A stretch of 64,000 bases of DNA from Takakia lepidozioides. Taxonomy: Eukaryota; Streptophyta; Takakiopsida; Takakiales; Takakiaceae. The notes under the pieces were generated by a model. The model saw only the letters and a list, made by a program, of their open reading frames with translations, made no database searches and was not told where the DNA came from. Position 1 is the first letter of the stretch. Each line of letters starts with the position of its first letter. The stretch is taken from contig CM060732.1 in the NCBI GenBank assembly GCA_030704615.1, positions 61,733,053-61,797,052 on the forward strand. The letters are read 5' to 3'. A program made the translations under genes and the position numbers. Below are positions 55,926 to 64,000 of this stretch, one piece after another.

Positions 55926-56583
55926 ATGGATGGTCATATTGACGATGACCTACTGCAATATGAGAACAATGCAGGGAATTGGCAGTTTATGGAGTTTGAT
56001 CCCATGGAAGATGAAATGCTTCGTGAGACTAGCATAGAGAGTGAACATGCCAATGGCAAGCTCCCTGTAAAGCGCAAAGCAAAGGCTACCCGGAAATATC
56101 CAGCCCACAGACTACTCGTGGAGTCCTTGCATCTCAGCACAATGGTGGCTGCCTATAACCCTCACTTTGCTATTTACAGGAGGGATAGAAAGCAAGTTAA
56201 TCAATTGATTTCTAGTGCTGTTTGGAAGACGGTTTATGCAAATTACATAGAATAGTACCCTGATTCTTAGTTTCAAGAAGACACCCTGAAGGACACCCTA
56301 ATGGGAGACCTTGGAGGAGTTGAAAGCAAGAACTTATAATGAGGAGGATTCAGAGAAGGCAGTGTTGCAAAGTGCCGAAATGTTGGCATGTTTGAAGACC
56401 ACAGATGGACATGCCACCAAGAATGTTCTAAAGAGGAGACAAAGTTTTATAGATGGGGAGAGGCCAGTTCTGTTCGATCCTCTTCACATTCAATCTCATG
56501 CAACAGTGCCTACATCCACACCTGCTTCTAGTTCTACAGCTGCAAGAACCGAAAAATCAATGACAAAGACTAACATGCTGTAG
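55926..56583 (+). pseudogene. Unrecognised transposon-associated ORF
   Basis: Two plus-strand frames (55926-56255 and 56311-56583) read like one protein. The N-terminus is acidic and a basic KRKAKATRKYPAHRLLVE stretch follows. The middle segment has YNPHFAIYRRDRKQVNQLISSAVWKT, and a helical charged C-terminal part follows. In-frame stops separate them. It lies head to head with the Harbinger transposase fragment at 56830, so it may be its accessory ORF, but I see no clear Myb/SANT signature. Confidence 0.35.
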
Positions 56584-56829
56584 CAACAATAAGAGCAGCG
56601 ATGGTCTGGCAATTTCAAGAGTCATCTGAGAAGCGAGATGTTTTATTAACTGCAAAGCTGGACATCAGTCATCCAAAGCACAATAAGGTGAAGATTGATA
56701 ATCTGAAGACTGCTAGAGATCTAGGTGTATAAATTAGTGATAAGGAGTTCAAGTAACAAGTAAAATAGATTCTGAACTTGTAGCTAAAAGTCTCCATCCC
56801 ATCCAAACTCTGTTTGGTCTCCAAGTTAT

Positions 56830-57560
56830 TCACCGATGACCTTCAAATGTGAAATCAAGACGTCTTATCTGAAGAAAGTTTGTGAATAAAAATGCAGCTT
56901 GAAATAGATGGTTGAACTTTGGTTTTGTAGAATCAAATCTCTTCATTAGACGTCTCCACTTGCGCTTCAGACCACCAATTCCCCACTCCACTCGGACTCC
57001 GCAATAGCCAACATGCATCTTGTTATAAGTCTTAATGGCTGACTGATTAGCATCTGGAGCTCATTTATGTCTCCCAATCCTACGCTTTACGAACATCTCC
57101 TCACCCATATAGCCTGGATCTCCTAATAAGTACTCAAAGTACTAATCTTTACCTTCATGTACAAAATGCTCACATTAGTTCTTGTAAGAATCAGAGTGCC
57201 GCAGGATGCTCACATCATGGAAAGATCCGGGATATCCAAGGTCGATATGAATGATCAGTCATATATTAGTGATCAACAATAACCGTGTTATTCATGGAAT
57301 ACGTTCTTTTCGACCATTAAACCAACTATTGTGCTCCTCATTTTGCCAAGGTCTCCGAATCTTCACCAAGGTACCCCATCAATATGTCCAACACAACCGG
57401 GAAATTCAGCTATGTGCTGGGATGATATAGCTTGTTCTTGAATTGTTGGCCACCGAATCTCGTTTGCAATTGTGTGGTTCACACATGAAGCTATGAAAAT
57501 TGAATCATCACATACGGAAGTCTTTGACCAATTTCAGAGGAAAGAATCAAACGTGGTCAC
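56830..57560 (-). pseudogene. PIF/Harbinger transposase (DDE_Tnp_4), broken
   Basis: The minus-strand C-terminal frame (57018-56830) reads GYCGVRVEWGIGGLKRKWRRLMKRFDSTKPKFNHLFQAAFLF, the conserved end with the catalytic Glu (VEWGIGGLKRKW). Upstream frames through 57500 give pieces such as IAEFPGCVGHIDGVPW (the G-x-x-DG block with the first catalytic Asp) with many stops. It is clearly dead. Confidence 0.75.
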
Positions 57561-57602
57561 ATTATCATGCTTCATATACAAGATGAAATTCAAGAGCCCT
57601 TG

Positions 57603-58276
57603 CTAAGGGGTCAACTTTGATGGACGACCTGCAAGACTTTCACCCGTAGATCTAGCATGAGACATGAATATCGTAGGTACCACTAGTACTGCACTTAGCT
57701 CATCAAATTCTTCTAGTATGAAGTTGGTCAAGGTCTTGAACAACAAAGGCATGGCTTTCATAGTAGCCAAAATGCCTCGAGTACCTACATTGGGATCGAC
57801 TGATTGTTGAACCTCATCGTTGAGCTTGTTTGCATTAAACATGTCAACAGAATTTGCAGCTGCAAGTGAGGAAGCAATGCTCCACAGTCTTGAGGACTTG
57901 TCAGTCACATAGAATATAGCCGGATGAAGAACTGTCTGAAATGTAATCAAGTACATGCAGGATACGATTGACGTGTTTCCATAGGAACCCACTAATTCTT
58001 TGTTGCATGATCTTTCCTCCAGACATCATCCCATGTAGTGTTCCATCTGGTTGGACAATCTGTCATATGTGACCATTTCCTGGACCATTTTAAACCCATT
58101 GAAATGGCAGGCTTGAGCAAAGAGTAGCCCATTTTGACTAAGTATGCAAAAAAAAGGATCGTGCTTCTTGTTTTCCAAATCCACTTATAATACATATGGA
58201 TCAAACTGCAGAAAAGATACAAGGGCCGTAAAGAACCATTGCAGATTGGGATTGGTGTGGAGCAGCCGCTTGTCAA
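57603..58276 (-). pseudogene. hAT-like transposase fragment (tentative)
   Basis: Minus-strand frame 58276-57992 contains HMTDCPTRWNTTWDDVWRKD, which resembles the (T)RWN(S/T)T(Y/W) motif in the middle of hAT transposases. The next frame (57992-57603) is helical and acidic (FILEEFDELSAVLVVP). No hATC dimerisation motif is seen. Another DUF of unknown function is possible. Confidence 0.35.
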
Positions 58277-59335
58277 CAGATGGATTTACTTCTCATGTTG
58301 ATATGCAAAAGACTCTAATTGCATAGAGCCGAGATTCATTCAACTAAGAAAGAACTGGGGAGTTCAACAGTCCAGTAGAGGAGATCAACTGGAATTTTCA
58401 TTCGTCTACCATAGTTCCATCACGACTAATAGCAAAGAATGCTATTTTGGATGCCAAATCAGAGCCCAACCAAACAAGTAACTTCCTAATATTAGATGGA
58501 AATGATGTAAGAGAAATGAGCTCATAAGATCATGAGTGAAAAGATCCCAACCAGCTTTGGCCCTTCGCTGCAAAAGATTGTAAGTGACCTCGTTGCTCCA
58601 AATATTGCTCCAAATGAGTGACCATTCACTCATAATGCTCATAATGCTCCAAATAAAGCAAAATGCTCCGTTGCTCCAAATATGAGTGAAATGTGAAACA
58701 CTATCACTTTCTAGTGAGCCCACCATATACCATTTGACAAGTCTTCAAAATCCCTATTATAGTTTCCAAATAGAGGTTATCTGAGTCTTGCTCCCCGCGA
58801 AATGGGAGGTATTCTCTGAGATAGAACAGACGGATTTTAATCCATGAGAACGAAATCGAGCATTGGAGCCAACACTAAGAGAAGTGTTGGAAGATCTACC
58901 TTGGACAACCCATCTAAGAGAATGAGGCCAGATATATACTGCGGAGATGAGGTGACATTTAGAATATGGTGCCTTACAAGAAGGCTCTATGGAATGGAGA
59001 GGTGAGAAAAAACCCTTGGTGGTTTGTCTTGTTGAGGTGATGCATGAAGGGCGGCGTGTCTGCTGGTGTTGGTTGGCCAACTCTGGGGACCCACTTGGCC
59101 AGTAATGCGCATATCTGCTTTTCAAAGATCAATTATGTCCAGACACGGGGCCATGTTTCTTTCTTTGAGAAATTTGAGTCCAATTCACTAGGGCTCTTTG
59201 GATAGGTCTCGTGGAAGAAGCTCCCCAAATGAAATTCCTTACTAACCTTTTATTTGTTTGATGTTTAAGCCCTTGGTGATCACACCGATCAGGAGATAAA
59301 CCAACAGGAAGCCAACAGAATTTCAGCGTAGCTAC
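58277..59335. other. No supportable gene; GCTCCAAAT-type repeats
   Basis: Between 58595 and 58690 the motif (A/T)TGCTCCAAAT recurs about six times, mixed with inverted copies of GAGTGA/TCACTC. A 122-codon minus-strand frame (58757-59125) has no known domain. Confidence 0.4.
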
Positions 59336-59430
59336 GGTGTGAGCCTAGCCCCGTGAGCCTGTGAGCTAGGCTCACACTTCACCCACCAAGCGTGAGCCTA
59401 GGCTCAGGCTTGCTAAGCATGAGCACATGG
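59335..59430. repeat. GTGAGCCTAGGCTCAC-rich inverted repeat
   Basis: Several palindromic copies of GTGAGCCTAGGCTCA and AAGCGTGAGCC. Related sequence with TAGGCTCATGC...AAGCGTGAGCCC lies at 12508-12545. Probably a mobile repeat. Confidence 0.5.
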
Positions 59431-59810
59431 TATTGTTATAAAGAAAGAGGGCATATACTTGAGGATATAGATCTAAGGGCCTATTACCGCGGAAAAAGAC
59501 CAGAATGACCAGAAAAGTTATGGAACCCTTCAACTCTCTCGTCCCGAATGGTCAAAACAATCCTGTGAATGTTGGAGAAAGAGCGTCGGTAGCGTTTTTT
59601 GCTATCTTTGAAGTGCACTTGACAAAAATGGTGTGGCGGCACTATTTCTACAAAGAGTTCTCCAGGGATGGTGGCATCAACAAGTCAAATGATTTCGACA
59701 GCCAACTCAACGGGGAAGTAACTGTGATGAGGGTTGTCTACACGTACAATTTTTTCTTACAAGTTCATTTCTTTATAGATGGCACATTGAAGATGTGAAG
59801 CAGAGGGGAA

Positions 59811-60180
59811 ATCCACGATTGTCAACGATCGTGGATATTGCGGATTGTGGATAAGAGTTCAAATGTACTTTACAATTTGCACATTCAATTTGCATATTTC
59901 CTCCGCCTAACACGAAATATGTGATCAAGTCATGCGAGCTACGGTAAGGACTAAAGTCCATTTGTCATGATCATGGCAGTATCTGTTGGTCTGTACTCAT
60001 CTTCATGTTGGTGAAGTTGGGGGCCAAGGATAGGAGTCTGTATTGCCTTGCAGCAAAGAAAGCCACGATCGTTAATGATCGTGGTTTTGGCCTCTGCATC
60101 TAAGGCAAAAGCGGCAGCGTTGTCATTATGATTTTATGATAAAAGAACCATAATCACAACGCTGCCGCTCTTGCACCACT
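59811..60180. repeat. Cluster of three hairpins (foldback-like repeat)
   Basis: ATCCACGAT...ATCGTGGAT (59811-59836), CCACGATC...GATCGTGG (60063-60084) and a longer stem, AGCGGCAGCGTTGT...ACAACGCTGCCGCT (about 60108-60170; loop about 35 bases including short complementary CATTATG/CATAAT). The first two are similar to each other and could be the ends of one foldback element of about 275 bp. Confidence 0.5.
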
Positions 60181-60320
60181 AAGTGATCAGGAGATTCATA
60201 AACGCAACATATAGGCATTGGCCGCGGGTGAGCCTATCAAACGTGACACTCCGTAGAAGACAAAAATGGACAAGCGGAAACTAAAAGAGAATGAGACTGA
60301 GCAACTTGTGGCCCAACAAT

Positions 60321-60668
60321 CTACCCCTCAACGGTTGGACAACAATCAGACTGATGCCCAGAAAGAAAATGGATTACCTCAGCCAATGGAGCGTTCATAT
60401 GATGTCTGTCCCCACCCTGTGAGTTGTTTTGCGAAACCAATATAAGCTTGTCAACGAGAGCTTCCACATTGGGGCTAAAGTGTATTATTGATGTGCACTC
60501 GATCCACGTACAATCATGCACACATACCTCTTTGACATACTCTAGAAAAATTCGTTCATTTCCAATTTCATCCATTTCCACAAAATAAAAAATCGAAGCG
60601 CATGAGTTTTGTACGTAGCCGAATACATCACTGTTTGTCTCGATGTTAATTTTGACAATGTCATTCAC
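60321..60668 (-). CDS. Unrecognised 115-residue frame, possible gene fragment
   Basis: The minus-strand frame is protein-like in composition (FYFVEMDEIGNERIFLEYVKEV; HFSPNVEALVDKLILVSQNN). It matches no family I know. It abuts the Copia remnant at 60680, so it may be a captured or interrupted gene fragment. No splice sites support it. Confidence 0.2.
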   Translation of the reverse strand: MNDIVKINIETNSDVFGYVQNSCASIFYFVEMDEIGNERIFLEYVKEVCVHDCTWIECTSIIHFSPNVEALVDKLILVSQNNSQGGDRHHMNAPLAEVIHFLSGHQSDCCPTVEG

Positions 60669-60679
60669 TACAAATTAGA

Positions 60680-61620
60680 GATAAGGTGTATTGTTGAAGA
60701 ACCAGCGTAAGTATCTTAGAGATATCTTAAAGCGCTATGGTATGGTTGAAAGCATGCCAGTGAATACCCCGTTTGTTCCAAATTGCAAACTTTATAAAGA
60801 GATGATCAGTCCTAGGAGTGTTGCAGACTTGGAGACAATGAGAGATATTCCCTATTAGAGTGTTGTGGGAAGTCTCATGTATACTATGGTCTGTACTAGG
60901 CCGGATATTTTGCACAAGTAGTGGGGGTCGTGAGCCAATTTGTGGCTAATCTTGGGCAACTCCACTGGGTTGCAGTAAAGCGAATTTTTCGTTATGTGAG
61001 AGGCACATTGGACTATGGTCTATGCTTAAGAAAGAACAATGATAATGTTCGATTGGACCAAGTGGGTTCAAATGGTATCTCAGATAGTGCCTACAAGAGC
61101 ACAAAGCTTTACGGCGATTGTGATGAGATTGGGTTGGTAATGTTAATGACTGCCATTCTACATTTGGCTATGTTTTTATGCTAGCAAATGCTACTGTTAG
61201 ATGGAGCAGCAAGAAACAATCTACAATTGCTATGTCCTTAACTAAGGCAGAATATATGGATGTAGACAACCAGCATGTAGCCCAGTGGTAATGGACACAT
61301 ACCACGTTGGACGTGGTTGTGGGTTCAAACCACGGTCCGGTGTGGTCATCCACAGAGGGATATCATGGTCATATATGATGACAACCAAGAGTGTATTGTT
61401 CTCTCAAAGAATCCAACTTTTCATGCTCGCAAAAAGCATATTGAGATTCATCATTTGGTATTGCGAGAGAAGAGATTCATCATTTGGTATTGCGAGAGAA
61501 GACTGAAGCAGGAGGTACATTGCAACACCAACAATATGGTTGCAGACATATTGATAAAAAGACTTATTGCTGAAAAGCATGAACGCTTTCGAGGCTTGAT
61601 GGGAGTAGTTAGATGTTAAA
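60680..61620 (+). pseudogene. Copia RT end and RNase H, with a SINE inserted
   Basis: Blocks in order: KYLRDILKRYGM, VGSLMYTMVCTRPDI, HWVAVKRIFRYVRGTLDYGLCL, then an RNase H with STIAMSLTKAEYM. The SINE follows (61272-61365). After it come VIYDDNQECIVLSKNPTFHARKKHIEIHHLV and NMVADILIKRLIAEKHERF. Several stops are present. The stretch between EYM and YDDNQ is shorter than normal, so the SINE insertion came with, or was followed by, loss of about 25 codons. A 29-bp direct duplication lies at 61443-61501. Confidence 0.85.
61272..61365 (+). mobile_element. tRNA-derived SINE
   Basis: Box A, TAGCCCAGTGG (61278-61288), and box B, GGTTCAAACCA (61322-61332), are spaced as in a tRNA-type polymerase III promoter. 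GACAACCA occurs on both sides (about 61264-61271 and 61379-61386) and may be part of a target duplication. There is no long A tail. It interrupts the Copia RNase H frame. Confidence 0.7.
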
Positions 61621-61643
61621 CTTGATAATTTACTTAGTGGGAG

Positions 61644-62012
61644 TGTTAGAAATCAATTCCTTATCAAGTTACTTTTATTCAGAGCTATTGTGATGACAAG
61701 TCAGACTGCAATAATAGCAGTGTTGACAAGTCGCAGTTAACAATAGAGGTAAGCCTCAGTTAGCTAAAATTACCTTCAATTATTAGTGACTCAAGTTAGA
61801 ATACCAAAATAGCAGTTGGGGAAACTCAAATTGAGCATGCAGTTATGCTATAGTTATCTCAGCTGTGCTGGAATAGACTTGAGTATATATAGGGAGAGCT
61901 TGGAGGGTAAATACACAGTTTGCTATGGTTCTATATGGTTAGGTGGAGAGTTCTCAGTAATAAATTTCATCTTTCGTCTCTATTCTCTGTTGAATTCCAA
62001 CATTCTTCAACA
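61644..62012 (+). repeat. 3' LTR of the second plus-strand Copia element
   Basis: Starts TGTTAGAAATC directly after the purine run TAGTGGGAG and ends at TTCCAACA (62002) or TTCAACA (62012). A TATATATA at 61884-61891 followed by GGGAGAGC is a good TATA box for the LTR promoter. No 5' partner is in the window. Confidence 0.7.
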
Positions 62013-63376
62013 TTTTTTGACCCATTTTTTGAGTCGAAATAGGACAATTTTTGCCAAAAAAAAAAACACTAGTCACTGGCCTCATGGTGAGATTAGTTTT
62101 TCCTCCTGTCGTTCTGAGCTTGTTCTGAGTTTTATTAAAACATTAAAAAATGTAGTTGGCTCGAACTTTTATTTTTTCCAACTTGCCCTCTTAGCATTTT
62201 ACTTTTTTGCCAAAATGCATTTTCAGGATGGAATGTGCATATCAATCAGATTCATGTAATTTAGATGAAATATTGATGCACATCCATCCTCAATTGATGA
62301 AATGCAGAATATTTGTACCAAATTTCACTTTTTACTGTAGGTACAATTGCATAATTCTTTTGGATGAAAAATCCCTGGCGTCAGACAGATTCATGGAATT
62401 TACTATCGGGAATTTTATCCTAGTTTCATCCCCTGCCCACACGGCTTTGCCAAAACATGCCTAGAAACATGCTATGCCCAGCTGCCCGTCCAACCAATGT
62501 GGCCCTCAATGTGTGGCTGGGGGCTGCCACTGTATGTGTGTGCCTATTTGAGCAGCTGGACCACCCAAATGCTGCGTTGGGTGGGCTGTAAAAATGTATA
62601 ATGTAAATTACAGATTCAATATGTGTGGAAAGCTGCCATTCCAGGTTGCAGTTTACCTTTTAAACTTTACCTTCATTTAGACTAACTTCAAAAAGTTACG
62701 AGCTGTTAGCCTCTTCCCTACCTAATACTACCCTTTGCCCCCTCCCATGTGAGGAACCCCTGCTGTGAGCGAAATGAAAATACAAACGATAATTCACAGA
62801 CGGATCCAAGTTACAGAAGGGGAGGGGTTTTGTTCTGACCGGCACAACTCTCTCAGTGCACACACACACCGTGTGCCCGTCCCGTCACTAGCATCCTCCA
62901 CACCTTGTTATTTGGAGAGGAGCATATGAATTGCCAACAGATAACTTTGAGAGAGAAATCTTGTCAGAATTGCATACTTGAAAGAATGAGAAATTTCAGT
63001 GTTATACAGAGTGGCTAGTCTCAGAGCCTACCAAATGATACAATATGCCACCATTGAATGTGCTAAAAGTTGGGCCCAGTAAGTTTAGACCCAAGTAATG
63101 ACGGTCCAGGGAGAGTGATTTGCTGCCTGCTAAAGAATCATCAACAGTTCTTTTTCTTCACGTAAGATTCCCTAGCTCTAGCCCAAGGCAGTCTCTTGCG
63201 GTCCTGTGACACATGCAAATCACTGGAAGTTGAAGGTCTGGGTGTGAGAGGGAGGTCGACCCCACCCTAGAAACTGGAAAGAAGGGTTTAATTGCTAAGT
63301 ACTCTCTTCCCATAATGGTCCAATATGCACCCCCTGTGGTTTACCCCAACATCTTCCTCCCCAACTAGTGTAGATG
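62013..63376. other. Intergenic, 3' flank of the ChaC gene
   Basis: AT-rich DNA, then a TGTGTGTGCC/GTGGGCTG-rich stretch near 62500-62600. I see no coding motif, RNA gene or complete repeat. Confidence 0.4.
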
Positions 63377-63831
63377 TTAAAGAAGTGCCCCTTTCAGACC
63401 TCCCAATCGCTTGCGAACTTCGTTGGCAAGCTCAATGATTTCTTGCTCGACACAACCTGTTTCGTGCCCACATACATTTCCAGTTTTCTGTCAGGCCAGC
63501 ATATGAAGGGCAATTGAGTTGAAGAGTTTGGCCTCTGGACATCTTTTCAGATTTCTATTGAATCTGTCGGCTTCTCAGGAAGCACATCACAGTTGAGCTT
63601 CTAAACACTGGTAAGCAAACATTAAGTCCAATGCAGAAAAGCACAAATACAAAGAACCTACAATTTTGACACATCTGCATAATATAAGGCGTCAAACCTG
63701 ATTAATAAAGCCTACAAACAAGAATAGAAGAATACTTACCAATTTCAGAAAGAGCTGCTTCCAGCCGAAACAGGTACTCATAATTTGGCCCTGCTGGACC
63801 TACGGCCTTCGCAATTTGGCTGCCAAGTCCA
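63377..63831 (-). CDS. ChaC-type gamma-glutamylcyclotransferase, last two exons (gene runs off the right edge)
   Basis: Two minus-strand exons, 63831-63740 and 63456-63377, are separated by a 283-bp GT-AG intron (GTAAGTATT...AAACAG) that splits a Gly codon. The joined product reads SQIAKAVGPAGPNYEYLF, RLEAALSEIGC and VEQEIIELANEVRKRLGG, ending in a TAA at 63379-63377. This matches the C-terminus of plant GGCT2/ChaC enzymes: (Q)IA-A-GP-G-N-(E/D)YLF-LE-AL-DIG and V(I)IELANEVRK. These enzymes split glutathione (or gamma-glutamyl peptides) in the cytosol into 5-oxoproline and Cys-Gly. The catalytic Glu and the N-terminal substrate loop lie in exons beyond the window. The frame is intact. The upstream acceptor is taken as TGCAG|TGGACTT at 63831/63832. 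Confidence 0.85.
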
Positions 63832-64000
63832 CTGCAGCTATGAGCAACTCAAATATCTACCTCCACCTACAACCCTTTTCATATTCTTTCACCATACCTC
63901 CTTTGGAATACTGTGGCTATAAATTCAAGTCAATGTAACAAGTTGCAGCAATCTGGTAATGCCTAACCTGCCTCACAAGAGGCTTTGGTTTAAATGGGTA
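63832..64000 (-). other. Intron of the ChaC-type gene (part)
   Basis: AT-rich sequence upstream of the 63831 exon, with no further exon recognised before the window ends. Confidence 0.5.

Noticed and set aside
61272-61345. Functional tRNA gene
   Set aside because: Box A/B present, but I could not see a paired acceptor stem or anticodon arm; fits a SINE head better.

Overview
The window is nuclear DNA of a land plant. Recognisable host genes are an NDR1/HIN1-like (LEA_2) membrane protein at about 50.7 kb, a DUF1664 coiled-coil membrane protein at about 53 kb, the last two exons of a ChaC-type gamma-glutamylcyclotransferase at the right edge, and a probable first exon of an unknown gene at 613-725. 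All have plant relatives. The rest is old, nested transposon DNA, which suggests a repeat-rich genome. I cannot place the species; a fern, lycophyte or bryophyte would fit, but the sequence alone does not decide it.

Layout. About 742-11525 is one degraded CACTA (En/Spm) element. It has tandem subterminal repeats at both ends, a TNP2-type transposase gene (1023-4385) and a second, spliced gene (5425-10416). The second gene combines a Transposase_24 domain, a coiled coil, an FCP1/HAD phosphatase-like domain and a DUF8039-like end. The predicted exons from 6770 onward all join in phase 0, so the phosphatase-like domain appears to be built into the transposon protein. This is the most unusual feature of the window.

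11.5-13.7 kb holds hairpin-rich low-complexity DNA and a minus-strand Copia remnant. 14.4-40.5 kb is a plus-strand Copia element split by a Ty3/Gypsy chromovirus (14984-36913, minus strand) with LTRs, a tRNA-iMet primer-binding site and a perfect 5-bp target duplication. The chromovirus has a palindromic minisatellite (18028-19080) in its pol gene. Its gag gene is in turn interrupted by a block (21721-35790) of LTR elements that share one LTR family. That block contains an inverted duplication, a 500-base assembly gap and a second Gypsy pol.

40.7-47 kb holds PIF/Harbinger fragments, a satellite of about 190 bp, a 1.2-kb non-autonomous CACTA element with a perfect CCA duplication, and a LINE 3' end with RNase H. 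47-54 kb is the most gene-like stretch (J-domain remnant, NHL gene, DUF1664 gene). 54.36-55.16 kb is a MITE with the TTAA/CCC...GGG hallmarks of piggyBac, which is surprising in a plant. 55.9-62 kb has further Harbinger, possible hAT and Copia remnants, foldback hairpins and a tRNA-derived SINE inside a Copia pseudogene. The window ends in the ChaC gene.

Almost every transposon gene carries stops or frameshifts, so no complete autonomous element is present. All calls come from reading motifs by eye; no database search was run.
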